From Azoarcus sp. (GTDB lineage Bacteria; Pseudomonadota; Gammaproteobacteria; Burkholderiales; Rhodocyclaceae), in NCBI GenBank assembly GCA_031289095.1, contig JAITQD010000024.1:1-49604 (forward strand): DNA of 49,604 nucleotides, written 5' to 3'. The notes below the pieces were generated by a model that worked only from the letters and a program-made list of their open reading frames with translations, searched no databases and was not told the DNA's origin. The position numbers were made by a program, and so were the translations under genes. Positions 19,116 to 27,655 of this stretch are shown one piece after another. The first letter of the stretch is position 1, and every line of letters begins with the position of its first letter.

Positions 19116-20720
19116 ATGTTCTTGAAGTTTTCCAAAAAGGTATCGTGCAGCCTTGCTGTATCCGCCGTCTTCCTGGCAGCTTGCCAAGAACCGGATTCCG
19201 CAACCTCTGCTGCTTCCGAGGCTTATCCCGCTCCTCTTGCGCTGGCCATTCCTATTCAGGTTAACGGCAAAATGGCCGTGATTGACGAAAAAGGAAGTTT
19301 GCTTATCCCGTTTGAAAATGAATACGGGACGCTTTTCCAGGCCGATTACCAAACTACCGTTTGGGCGGTCAAGGAGGGAAAATGGCAATTGATCGGCAAG
19401 GATGGAAAAAACGTACTCAATCCAGGTATTTCAGACTACATCAGCAAGCTGACGCCGGGGTATTTCAGTTTTGCCGAAAATGAAAAATATGGCATCGTCG
19501 ATGTGGCGGGAAACATCGTGCAAGCCGCCAAGTATGATTCTATTTATACGGGTGGCGATGATGAATACATTGTTTACGAGATTGCGGACAAGCGCGGAAT
19601 CATGGATGCCAAGGGCGCGCCCATTACCGAAGCGGTGTACGACAGCTCCGATGTCAGAAGCAGTTTGCGCAACCGCAATGGCCTGGTTACAGCGGAACGC
19701 GATGGCGCATATTGGGTGATCGACACGCAAACCGGAGAACAGAAACAGGTTCCATACGACTATATTTCCACTGATGGTTTCGTGGAAGGAGTGGCTGTCG
19801 CCAGTATCGAGTCAAAAACATATGGACTCATAAACAGCAAGGGGGACGTTGTGATCCCTTTGGAATACAATGCGATGAGGGCGCCTTCGGAAGGACTGGT
19901 TTTCTTCAGACGCGAATATAATTCGCCATGCGGCTATATGGATTATCAAGGCAAAGTCGTGATCGAAGCGAAGTTTGCCGTATGTGGCCCCTTTGGTAAA
20001 AAAGGTGCTTTTGCTGCGGAGCAGAACGAAGAAGGTGGCAAAAGAGCTTTTCTGATCGACCGCACGGGCGCGCACATTGCCGCGCCCGAATATGCCGACG
20101 CAACCGAACCGATTGGCTTTTCGGGGCCACTGCGCGCCAAGGTGTCGAATATCATGACGGTTGCCCGGATGCAAGACGGTGGATGGTCGGCGGATTTCGG
20201 AATTTTCGATACCAATGAAGGTGTCGAAGTCATCGCGCCGAGCGAGAAATACAACCTGATCGGTGCACTGACGCCCACGCTCTTTTTCTTCAGTAGCCCC
20301 GGTGCGCCGGAACTTCCGGGCCCTCTGTCGCCTTTGCCCTCCGTCGGCGTCATCGACCGCTCAGGCAAGGAGCTTATCAAACTTGGTCAGTTCAGCAGGA
20401 TTGTTCCAGCCGATGAAGGATCCTACCTCCTTGCCAGTGGAAACGGCATGCAGGCGCTTTTCGATTTGAACGCCAAGGAGTTGATTGCCCAGAGGTGGGC
20501 GAAACTGGAAATCAACAGGCAGCTTAACGTCATTTTTGGTTACGCCGCCCTGGGAATGGACGACGAAGGCGATCCCATCTACGTATTGCGAGCCGCGTAT
20601 GGCCTGGATGGCAAACCCCTGTTTTCTGTCCGCGAAACCGACTGCGGCGCGGCGCAATTGCTGAACGGTCAGGGGAAAGTCGTCTGGCCGCAGGATGTCA
20701 AACCCTATTGTTTGGAGTGA
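19116..20720 (+). CDS. WG-repeat (KWG) lipoprotein
   Basis: 534 residues. The N-terminus has a lipoprotein signal with lipobox LAAC (SAVFLAACQEPDS), so the protein is predicted to be anchored to a membrane facing the periplasm or surface. The body is a string of WG/KWG repeats with the pattern (Y/R)G-(I/L)-(I/M)-(D/N)-x-x-G: for example YGIVDVAGNIV, RGIMDAKGAPIT, YGLINSKGDVVIP, CGYMDYQGKVVIE and VGVIDRSGKEL. Such repeats form beta-structured scaffolds of unknown function, often cell-surface associated. The ATG at 19116 follows an AAGGAA site and a 7-bp hairpin (19078-19094). Flanked by the two hairpin repeats, it seems less GC-rich than the window average. Function unknown; linkage to the upstream protease is by position only. 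Confidence 0.85.
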   Translation: MFLKFSKKVSCSLAVSAVFLAACQEPDSATSAASEAYPAPLALAIPIQVNGKMAVIDEKGSLLIPFENEYGTLFQADYQTTVWAVKEGKWQLIGKDGKNVLNPGISDYISKLTPGYFSFAENEKYGIVDVAGNIVQAAKYDSIYTGGDDEYIVYEIADKRGIMDAKGAPITEAVYDSSDVRSSLRNRNGLVTAERDGAYWVIDTQTGEQKQVPYDYISTDGFVEGVAVASIESKTYGLINSKGDVVIPLEYNAMRAPSEGLVFFRREYNSPCGYMDYQGKVVIEAKFAVCGPFGKKGAFAAEQNEEGGKRAFLIDRTGAHIAAPEYADATEPIGFSGPLRAKVSNIMTVARMQDGGWSADFGIFDTNEGVEVIAPSEKYNLIGALTPTLFFFSSPGAPELPGPLSPLPSVGVIDRSGKELIKLGQFSRIVPADEGSYLLASGNGMQALFDLNAKELIAQRWAKLEINRQLNVIFGYAALGMDDEGDPIYVLRAAYGLDGKPLFSVRETDCGAAQLLNGQGKVVWPQDVKPYCLE

Positions 20721-20729
20721 GCCGAAGCA

Positions 20730-20761
20730 GGGGCTTCTTTACGCCAAAGTGAAGAAGCCCC
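20730..20761. repeat. 3' hairpin repeat, copy 2
   Basis: A 10-bp stem GGGGCTTCTT/AAGAAGCCCC followed by GATTCGATTG and GCCGTTCTGAAAAG, aligning with copy 1 at 18989-19051 over 63 bases (20730-20792). It lies between the convergent stops of the WG-repeat gene and parC and could serve as a bidirectional terminator. The second stem that carries a T-run in copy 1 is not conserved here. Confidence 0.7.
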
Positions 20762-20797
20762 GATTCGATTGGGTAAGCGCCGTTCTGAAAAGACAAA

Positions 20798-23092
20798 TCA
20801 CCCCATCCGCTCAGGTTTGATTTTTGGTGTGAGCGGCGAGCCGCGCCGGGCGCGGCGATGGCGCAATTTTTCGCGTTGGCCGGGCGTCAGGGTGAGGGTC
20901 ACGGCCTTGTTGCCGCGCCCGATGCCTTCGACGGCGAGCGGCGCATCGTCTGCGGGAACCGCAACGGCGGCAAGGCGTTCGTCGTCGTCGAGCGCCATGA
21001 CGATGACGCCGCGGCCTCCGGCCTGCACCTTCATTTCCGCTTGCGGAAAAACCAGCATCCTCCCCGCGCTGGAAGCGGCGGCGATCCATTGCCCGAATAC
21101 CCGCGCCGGGGAGAGCACGGTTTCCGTGCCTTCAAGCGTCATGAACGCCTTGCCAGCGCGCTGGCGACCCGTGGCGTCGGTGAGCGCACAAATGAAACCG
21201 TAGCCGCCGCTGTTGGCGAACAACCATAAGGATTCGGGTTCGGCGGCCAGGACGTGCGCGAATTTGCCGCCGTCCTGGAAGTCGATCAGGGTCGAGACGG
21301 GCACACCGTCGCCGCGTCCGCCAGGCAGGTCGGATGCTTTGATCGTGTAGGCGCGACCATGTGTGTCGAGCAGGATGAGCGGCCAAGTGCTGCGCGTCTC
21401 GATGACGGCGAACGCAAAATCGCCCGCTTTGTAGGCGATGGTGGTGGGGTCGATGCCGTGCCCCTGTCGGGCGCGCGCCCAGCCGTTTTTCGAGACGATG
21501 ACCGTGACCGGCTCGTCGGGCACGCTGATTTCGGCAGGCGCAGCCGGCGCGACGGGTTCGATGAGGGTGCGGCGCGCGTCGCCGTATTTTTTTGTGTCGG
21601 CGTCGATTTCCTTGAGAATCAGGCGGGTCTGCGCGCTACGGTCGTCGAGCAGACGGCGCAGGCCGTCGCGTTCCTCGCGTAGTTCGGCCAGTTCTTTTTC
21701 GATTCTGAAGCCTTCGAGGCGGGCGAGCTGGCGCAGGCGGATTTCAAGAATGTCCTCGGCTTGTATTTCGCTCAGGCCGAAGGCGTGGATCAGCGCCGGT
21801 TTGGGTTCGTCGGATTCACGGATGACGCGGATGACTTCTTCGATGCGGAGAAAGGCGATCATCCGCCCGTCAAGGATGTGAATGCGGCGTTCTACTTCGT
21901 CGAGCCGGAAACGGCTGCGCCGCTGCACGGTGTGGTAACGGAAGTCGATCCATTCGGCGAGGATGGGCAGCAGACCTTTTTGCTGTGGCCGCCCGTCGCG
22001 CCCGATCATGGTGAGGTTGACCGAAACGGATGTTTCCAGGCTGGTGTGGGCGAGCAGTACGGCCATGAACTCGTCGCGCGACTGCCGGCTGGAACGCGGC
22101 TCCAGCACGATGCGCACCGGGGCTTTGTCGCTCGATTCGTCGCGTACGGTGTCGAGCACGCCCAGCACGAGCTGCTTGAGGTTTTTTTGTTCTTGTCCGA
22201 CTTCTTTTTTGCCCGAGCGCGGCTGCGGGTTGGTGAGGGTCTCGATTTCGGCCAGCACCTGCGAGGTGGAGACGCCGTGCGGCAATTGGTCGACGATGAC
22301 GCGCCATTGTCCGCGCGCGAGTTCTTCAATGTGCCAGCGCGCCCGCAGCCGCAGGCTGCCGCGTCCGCCCGTGTAGGCGTCGCGGATTGCCGCTGGCGGC
22401 GAGATCAGTTGTCCGCCGCCGGGGAAGTCCGGGCCGGGCAGGAGCGGCAGAATGTCGTCGAGCGTGGCGTCGGGGTTTCGGATCAGATAGCTGACGGTGG
22501 CGGCGACTTCCCTGAGATTGTGTGGCGGAATTTCGGTCGCCATGCCCACGGCGATGCCGGATGCGCCATTGAGCAGCACGAAAGGCAACCGGGCTGGCAG
22601 TAACTGCGGTTCCTCGAAAGCGCCGTCGTAATTGGGGATGAAATCGACCGTGCCACGGTCGATTTCGGCGAGCAGCAGTTCCGCGATCGGGGTGAGGCGG
22701 CATTCTGTGTAACGCATCGCCGCCGCCGAATCGCCGTCGCGCGAACCGAAGTTGCCCTGGCCGTCGATGAGCGGATAGCGCAGCGAAAAATCCTGCGCTA
22801 CCCGCACCATGGCGTCATAGACGCTGCTGTCGCCGTGCGGGTGATATTTGCCGATGACGTCGCCGACCACGCGCGCCGATTTCACATGCCGAGCCGCTGT
22901 GCTGAGGCGCATCTCGTTCATGGCGTAGAGGATGCGGCGCTGCACGGGTTTCAGCCCGTCTTCCACCTGCGGCAGGGCGCGGGCGCGTACGACGCTCATG
23001 GCATAGGAAAGATAGGCGCGCTCGGCGTACTGGTCGAGGGGCAGGACGTCGGAAGGAGGGGCGGGGGGGGCGGGGAGACCGTTGTCGTTCAT
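20798..23092 (-). CDS. parC: DNA topoisomerase IV subunit A
   Basis: 764 residues, matching ParC better than GyrA (about 870). ParC cuts and rejoins DNA in the ParC2ParE2 enzyme that decatenates sister chromosomes. The active tyrosine is Tyr128 in [10 protein letters not shown]. The quinolone-determining region reads [13 protein letters not shown], with Ser89 and Asp93 at the positions of E. coli Ser80 and Glu84, i.e. no obvious resistance substitution at the serine. The C-terminal third carries degenerate beta-pinwheel blades, for example [16 protein letters not shown]. parE, often adjacent, is not in the window. The ATG at 23092 gives [13 protein letters not shown], a Pro-rich lead-in before the conserved [16 protein letters not shown]. 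Confidence 0.95.
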   Translation of the reverse strand: MNDNGLPAPPAPPSDVLPLDQYAERAYLSYAMSVVRARALPQVEDGLKPVQRRILYAMNEMRLSTAARHVKSARVVGDVIGKYHPHGDSSVYDAMVRVAQDFSLRYPLIDGQGNFGSRDGDSAAAMRYTECRLTPIAELLLAEIDRGTVDFIPNYDGAFEEPQLLPARLPFVLLNGASGIAVGMATEIPPHNLREVAATVSYLIRNPDATLDDILPLLPGPDFPGGGQLISPPAAIRDAYTGGRGSLRLRARWHIEELARGQWRVIVDQLPHGVSTSQVLAEIETLTNPQPRSGKKEVGQEQKNLKQLVLGVLDTVRDESSDKAPVRIVLEPRSSRQSRDEFMAVLLAHTSLETSVSVNLTMIGRDGRPQQKGLLPILAEWIDFRYHTVQRRSRFRLDEVERRIHILDGRMIAFLRIEEVIRVIRESDEPKPALIHAFGLSEIQAEDILEIRLRQLARLEGFRIEKELAELREERDGLRRLLDDRSAQTRLILKEIDADTKKYGDARRTLIEPVAPAAPAEISVPDEPVTVIVSKNGWARARQGHGIDPTTIAYKAGDFAFAVIETRSTWPLILLDTHGRAYTIKASDLPGGRGDGVPVSTLIDFQDGGKFAHVLAAEPESLWLFANSGGYGFICALTDATGRQRAGKAFMTLEGTETVLSPARVFGQWIAAASSAGRMLVFPQAEMKVQAGGRGVIVMALDDDERLAAVAVPADDAPLAVEGIGRGNKAVTLTLTPGQREKLRHRRARRGSPLTPKIKPERMG

Positions 23093-23201
23093 AAAGCGTT
23101 GCGCGGAGAAACGTTTTGCAAGGGCGCGATCTTACCCCAGTGCGCCAGAAGTGACGCTCGCATCGTCGACGATTGGTCGCGTATCTGGGGGGGCGGAGGA
23201 C

Positions 23202-23384
23202 TACGTATGCGATGAGGCGAGCGTGGCGCTCTCGGAAGAAAACCTGCACCGTCTCTACGGGGTGGAGATGAAACGGCTGGATTTCGAGGCGCGGGGCGAA
23301 AAGCTGGCGACGCTGACGCCGGTTTTCATGGGTCTGGGTAAGCTCCGCGCCGGAAAAGCGAAAGAGGGCGGGGCGGCAGGCTGA
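23202..23384 (+). pseudogene. Remnant of an ABC transporter ATP-binding protein (C-terminal end)
   Basis: The frame ending at the TGA at 23384 encodes a 60-residue tail. LSEENLHRLYGVEMKRLDFE and the following LATLTPVFMG match the C-terminal segment of iron-siderophore/cobalamin-type ABC ATPases, where a (L/V)T-E-x-x-L-x-x-LYG-V motif precedes the end. No Walker A, signature or Walker B motif is found upstream: the preceding sequence is the parC 5' end on the other strand. The remnant therefore lacks about 200 residues and has no evident start. It is probably the scar of a deleted transport operon. I am confident of the LYGV-type similarity but not of the exact transporter class. Confidence 0.55.
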
Positions 23385-23557
23385 TGGGCTGCCCGTAGCC
23401 CTCCTGAAACCGATTTATTCATCTTGCATGCTTGGTTCCGGTTTTGGCCAGCACCCATGTGCGCCATGTCCGGTGTGAACCAGGCGCACATTTTCCATGG
23501 GCGGTTTTCGCGCCCGTATCAGGTAAAATCGCACTTTCACCGTCTAGAGCCGTCACC

Positions 23558-24436
23558 ATGATTACCGGATCAATTGCCGCCATCGTCACCCCGATGAATT
23601 CCGATGGCAGCCTGGATTTCCCGCGCCTGCGCGCCCTGATCGATTGGCATGTCGCCGGGGGCACCGATGGCCTTGTCGTCGTCGGCACCACGGGCGAGTC
23701 GCCCACGGTCGATGTCGACGAACATCGTGAACTGATCCGCGTCGCGGTGGAACATGCCGCTGGGCGCATTCCGGTGATCGCCGGTTCCGGCTGCAACAGC
23801 ACGGCGGAAGGGGTGGAACTGGCGCGCTATGCGCGCGATGCGGGGGCCGCCGCGCACCTGTCGGTGGTGCCCTATTACAACCGTCCGACCCAGGAAGGGC
23901 TTTACCAGCACTTCCGCACCATCGCCGAGGCGGTCGAACTGCCGCTTATCCTCTACAACGTGCCTGGCCGCACGGTGGCCGATCTCGACAACGACACCGT
24001 GCTGCGTCTGGCCGAGGTGCCCAACATCGTTGGCATCAAGGATGCGACCGGCAAAATCGACCGCGCCTGCGACCTGATCGCGCGCGCGCCGCAGGGTTTC
24101 GCGCTCTACAGTGGCGATGACATGACCGCAGCGGCTTTCCTGCTGCTGGGCGGACACGGCGTGATTTCGGTGACGGCCAACGTCGCACCGCGCGCCATGC
24201 ATGACATGTGCGCCGCAGCCCTTGCTGGCGACGCCCGGCGCGCGCGCGAAATCAATACGCCCTTGCTCGGCCTGCACCGGCATCTGTTCTGCGAGGCCAA
24301 TCCCATTCCGGTAAAATGGGCGGTTGCACGCTTGGGGCTGATTGGAGAAGGCATTCGCCTGCCGCTCACGCCGCTGTCGGTGTCCTGCCACGAGCGAGTG
24401 CTCGCGGCCATGCGTCAGGCGGGCGTTGCGCCCTGA
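23558..24436 (+). CDS. dapA: 4-hydroxy-tetrahydrodipicolinate synthase
   Basis: 292 residues, the same size as E. coli DapA. It condenses pyruvate with aspartate semialdehyde, the first committed step of lysine/diaminopimelate synthesis. The catalytic residues are in place: Lys161 (Schiff base, [10 protein letters not shown]), Tyr133 (ILYNVPGRT), Thr44-Thr45 (VVGTTGES), Tyr107 (VVPYYNRPT) and Arg138. The ATG at 23558 gives the normal N-terminus [13 protein letters not shown]; the frame is open upstream but unconserved. A TAAAAT -10-like hexamer is at 23524-23529. bamC follows 50 bases downstream on the same strand, the usual dapA-bamC pairing. Confidence 0.96.
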   Translation: MITGSIAAIVTPMNSDGSLDFPRLRALIDWHVAGGTDGLVVVGTTGESPTVDVDEHRELIRVAVEHAAGRIPVIAGSGCNSTAEGVELARYARDAGAAAHLSVVPYYNRPTQEGLYQHFRTIAEAVELPLILYNVPGRTVADLDNDTVLRLAEVPNIVGIKDATGKIDRACDLIARAPQGFALYSGDDMTAAAFLLLGGHGVISVTANVAPRAMHDMCAAALAGDARRAREINTPLLGLHRHLFCEANPIPVKWAVARLGLIGEGIRLPLTPLSVSCHERVLAAMRQAGVAP

Positions 24437-24486
24437 GTCCGTTTTTTCGTTGAAAACCCGCTCCGCAAACATTCAACTGGAATCCC

Positions 24487-25629
24487 ATGAATCGTATTTC
24501 GCCTCATTCTCGTCCTTCCGTTTCAGTCCTCGCAGCGGCGTTCGCGCTGGCGGCTTGTTCAACTGATTCCGGTTTGCTCCAGTCCAAACGTATCGACTAC
24601 AAAAGCGCCAAGCCTTCGACGACGCTGGAAGTTCCTCCCGACCTCACTGCGCCCAGGGCCGACGACCGTTACGCCGTGCCGGACGTCGCGCCGCGCTCGA
24701 CTGCGACCTACTCGGGCTACAGCGCGGATCGCACCGCGCAACCGGCGCAGAGCACGCCCGGCGTTCTGGAGAAGACCGGCACCATGCGTATCGAGCGCGC
24801 CGGTAGTCAGCGCTGGCTGGTCGTGCGTGGCAAGGCGGATGAGATTTGGCCGCAGGTGCGGGATTTCTGGCTTGATCTCGGTTTTGTCATGAACATCGAC
24901 AGCCCGGACATCGGCGTGCTTGAAACCGATTGGCGCGAGAACCGCGCCAACATCCAGGAAGTGGGCCTGCGCAAGCTGCTCGGCAAGGTCATCGACGGTC
25001 TTTATTCCACGCCCGAGCGCGACAAGTTCCGCACCCGGCTTGAACAGGGCGCTGACGGCGATACGGTCGAGATCTACATCAGCCATCGCGGCATGATGGA
25101 GATCTATCCCAACGAGGCCAAGGACACCACGGTGTGGCAGCCGCGCCAGGCCGATCCCGAACTGGAAGCTGAAATGCTGCGCCGTCTGATGGTCAAACTG
25201 GGGGCCGACGAGGCGCACGCCCAGGCGGTAACCGCCGCCGATACGGCGCCACAGGCCGAACGGGCACAGGTTCAGGTCATCGACGGCGAAACCCGTTTGC
25301 AGGTGGACGAGGCGTTCGACCGCGCTTGGCGGCGGATAGGGCTGGCGCTTGATCGGGTCAGTTTTACCGTGGAAGATCGTGACCGCGCAAAGGGACTTTA
25401 TTACGTGCGCTATGTCGACCCGGAAGCCGACAACGAATCCAAGGGTTTTCTTTCCAAATTGGCTTTCTGGCGCAGTGACGACAAGGCGAAAAACGGCGGC
25501 GAATACCGCCTGTTGGTCGAAGACCGTGGCGCCGGGTCGTCAGTGACGGTGTTGACCCGTGAAGGCGGCGTCGATCAGTCGCCTACTGCGCACCGGATAC
25601 TCAGCCTTCTACAGAAAGAATTGCGCTGA
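24487..25629 (+). CDS. bamC: Outer membrane assembly lipoprotein BamC
   Basis: 380 residues. BamC is a lipoprotein partner of the BAM complex that folds outer-membrane beta-barrels. The lipobox is LAAC (residues 20-23, AAFALAACSTDSG). The following unstructured stretch (DYKSAKPSTTLEVPPDLTAP) is the segment that in E. coli binds BamD. Two helix-grip domains follow, beginning around RWLVVRGKADEIWPQVRDFW and DGETRLQVDEAFDRAWRRIG. It is downstream of dapA, as in many proteobacteria, and ends before a strong bidirectional terminator. Confidence 0.93.
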   Translation: MNRISPHSRPSVSVLAAAFALAACSTDSGLLQSKRIDYKSAKPSTTLEVPPDLTAPRADDRYAVPDVAPRSTATYSGYSADRTAQPAQSTPGVLEKTGTMRIERAGSQRWLVVRGKADEIWPQVRDFWLDLGFVMNIDSPDIGVLETDWRENRANIQEVGLRKLLGKVIDGLYSTPERDKFRTRLEQGADGDTVEIYISHRGMMEIYPNEAKDTTVWQPRQADPELEAEMLRRLMVKLGADEAHAQAVTAADTAPQAERAQVQVIDGETRLQVDEAFDRAWRRIGLALDRVSFTVEDRDRAKGLYYVRYVDPEADNESKGFLSKLAFWRSDDKAKNGGEYRLLVEDRGAGSSVTVLTREGGVDQSPTAHRILSLLQKELR

Positions 25630-25681
25630 AAGCGGCCTGGCGAGGCAGTTGCTGCGCGCAACGACAGGGGAAGGTGGAAAC

Positions 25682-25743
25682 AAAAACCGGCAAACTGTTT
25701 CCCTCCAGGGAGGGTTCAATTGCCGGTTTTTTTCAGCAAGCGC
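25682..25743. terminator. Bidirectional Rho-independent terminator after bamC
   Basis: AAAAACCGGCAA (25682-25693) pairs with TTGCCGGTTTTT (25730-25741). The loop contains a second 5-bp hairpin CCCTC/GAGGG (25701-25714). Seven T follow on the plus strand and five on the minus strand, so it can end both bamC and the convergent small lipoprotein gene. Confidence 0.85.
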
Positions 25744-25760
25744 GAGCTGACGTAGCCCGT

Positions 25761-26015
25761 TTACTGCGTTACAGGGGCGGGGGCGGGTTCGACTTCCGGC
25801 GCTGGTGCGACTTCCGGCGCTGGCGCGGCTTCCGGCGCTGGCGCGGCTTCTTCCGCAGCGGCGGGTGCTTCGACCGGCGCTTCGCTCACGGGCGCGGCGG
25901 GCTGCTCAACGGCGGGCTGCTCGACCGGTTCGGTCGCGGGCGCGGCAGCTTCCTTTTGGCCGCAGGCGGAAACGGCAAGAGCCAGAAGGGCTGCGCTGAG
26001 GAGGGAATACTTCAT
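25761..26015 (-). CDS. Small Ala/Pro/Glu-rich lipoprotein
   Basis: 84 residues. A lipoprotein signal peptide (MKYSLLSAALLALAVSACGQ) ends in lipobox VSAC, and AGGAAAAC precedes the ATG. The remaining 65 residues are low-complexity, built from Ala, Pro, Glu and Val with imperfect PAPEVAP/PAPEAAP repeats, and end in VTQ. It may span the periplasm as an extended linker or be a structural lipoprotein; no domain was recognised. The signal peptide argues for a real gene rather than a GC-rich artefact. It converges with bamC on a shared terminator. Confidence 0.7.
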   Translation of the reverse strand: MKYSLLSAALLALAVSACGQKEAAAPATEPVEQPAVEQPAAPVSEAPVEAPAAAEEAAPAPEAAPAPEVAPAPEVEPAPAPVTQ

Positions 26016-26327
26016 GTTGTGTTTTCCTTATGGGCTAGTGGAAAGGTGGCGAATGTTAACCCGACATGATGACGCCGATCCGACCGACGGGTGTAGCGAT
26101 CTTAACACGCACGGCGTGAATGCGCATTGCCTTTTACCCGTCCCGAGAGGGACGCCGGTGGGGCTGTTTTTTGCATCTGTTCAGCGTGCAATCCTGCGCT
26201 GGGCGCGGTGCCGCCGCGATTTACCCGTTGCGTGGAAACCGTGGTGAAAGCGCAACGAAAGTTTGCAACCGTTGGCGGCGACGAACGGCAGGCCTGTTCA
26301 ACGCTTGTTTTGTGGCGAGAGGTATAT
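26016..26327. other. Intergenic region between the small lipoprotein and the roxA homologue
   Basis: 312 bases with no supported gene. It holds a 6-bp GNRA-type hairpin CGTCCC-GAGA-GGGACG (26139-26154) and a TAAGAT -10-like hexamer on the minus strand (26104-26099) without a clear -35. It probably contains the lipoprotein promoter; nothing else is evident. Confidence 0.4.
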
Positions 26328-27482
26328 TCATTGCGCTGGTTTTTCCGCCAACTGAAGGAAACCGTCTTCGTACCAGGCATGCAGAAGGCTGAGGAGAGAA
26401 GCCGGAAGCGGTTGTCCGCCTTCGATGCGGCGACGGTGGGCGAGGATGGCGAGAAGGTCGCGGTCGTCCGGGTTGCTGGCGAAGGGTTCGCCATTGATGT
26501 GGAAACCGGCTTCTGATGACCACAGCAGCAGGGTGCGCGGATCGAGCGCGCAGCCGTGGGCCTGTACCGCTTGGGCAAAGGCGGCGCGATCGAGCGGTTC
26601 CCCGGGCGGCTCGAAGAAAACGCTGGGTTTCGGCTCGGTGAGGTAGCTGCCGAGAAAGGCGGCGACATCGGCGCGCGACCAGCGGATGCCGTTCAGCATG
26701 CCGGCGACCTGTTCGATCATCGCCGGGGAGATTTCGGCGGAATTGTCTTGTAACGTCAGGTTGGGGTCGGCGTACATGCCTTGCAGGCAGAGATGTTCGC
26801 CGAGCCAGTCGAGAAAGCCGTAGGCGAGTTCCTGCGCCGTCGGCGACTTGAAGCCCACCGAGTAGGTGGTGCATTCGCCGATGGCGATGCCGTTGTGCGC
26901 CCAGTGCGGCGGCAGGTAGAGCAGGTCGCCCGGCTCCAGCACCCAGTCATGCACGGGCCGGAAGTCGCGCAGCAGCCGCAACGGTGCGCCTTCGACCAGA
27001 CTGTGGTCTTTCTGGTCGGCGATCTGCCAGCGCCGCTTGCCGATGCCCTGAAGCAGGAATACGTCGTAGTTGTCGAAATGCGGCCCGACGCCGCCGCCAT
27101 CGACGGCGTAGCTCACCATCAGGTCGTCGAGCCGGGCTTGCGGAATGAAGTCAAAACGGTGCAGCAGTGCATCGGCTGCCGGCACCCAGAGGTTGAGTCC
27201 TTGCACCAGCACCGTCCAGGGTTCGCGCTTGCCGCGAAGGCGACTGCGTTTCTGCGGCCCGTGTTCGACGTGGCTTTCGCTTGGCGCTTCGGGCAGGTAG
27301 CGGACGTAGCGCGACTCCACGTCCGGATCGCAGGCGAGGTCGAAAATTTCCTCGCGCGTGGCGAGGCCGGTGAAGCCGGGCAGAGCTTGACGCACCAGCA
27401 GGGGTTTCTTTTGCCAGTATTCGGCAAGGAATTGGGCGGGCGTGATCCCCCCCAGCAGTGTGGCGATCATGGCGTTTGTCAT
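26328..27482 (-). CDS. roxA: Ribosomal oxygenase, RoxA/YcfD-type JmjC cupin
   Basis: 384 residues, close to YcfD of E. coli (373). This Fe(II)/2-oxoglutarate dioxygenase hydroxylates an arginine of ribosomal protein uL16. The metal-binding triad is visible: HFD (His135, Asp137, in GVGPHFDNYDVFLLQ) and a distal histidine in PPHWAHNGIA (His196 by spacing). QGIGKRRWQIA and LEPGDLLYLPP are hallmark JmjC strands. The C-terminal part is the winged-helix dimerisation region. The ATG at 27482 is used because homology begins at ITPAQFLAEYWQKKPLL; an in-frame ATG at 27470 is equally possible, since neither has a clear Shine-Dalgarno. It is divergent from rlmD, another ribosome-modifying enzyme. Confidence 0.88.
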   Translation of the reverse strand: MTNAMIATLLGGITPAQFLAEYWQKKPLLVRQALPGFTGLATREEIFDLACDPDVESRYVRYLPEAPSESHVEHGPQKRSRLRGKREPWTVLVQGLNLWVPAADALLHRFDFIPQARLDDLMVSYAVDGGGVGPHFDNYDVFLLQGIGKRRWQIADQKDHSLVEGAPLRLLRDFRPVHDWVLEPGDLLYLPPHWAHNGIAIGECTTYSVGFKSPTAQELAYGFLDWLGEHLCLQGMYADPNLTLQDNSAEISPAMIEQVAGMLNGIRWSRADVAAFLGSYLTEPKPSVFFEPPGEPLDRAAFAQAVQAHGCALDPRTLLLWSSEAGFHINGEPFASNPDDRDLLAILAHRRRIEGGQPLPASLLSLLHAWYEDGFLQLAEKPAQ

Positions 27483-27655
27483 TTTAACGGAGACGATGGG
27501 ATGAGATGGATTGCAAGTATCGAATGCGGAATTGTCACAGAATTTCCCTATAAACCCAAACGCAATGCCGACGAACCGCAACGTTGCGGCACGGATGATC
27601 CGGGGAACGCCGTAAGATTCGTCGTTTCGCTTTTTTCAATTGAGTTATCGCCGCC

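Noticed and set aside
16820-20797. Insertion sequence or prophage carrying the protease cassette
   Set aside because: No transposase, integrase, terminal inverted repeats or tRNA att site is present; the 63-base repeats lie after each gene and do not bracket the whole cassette.
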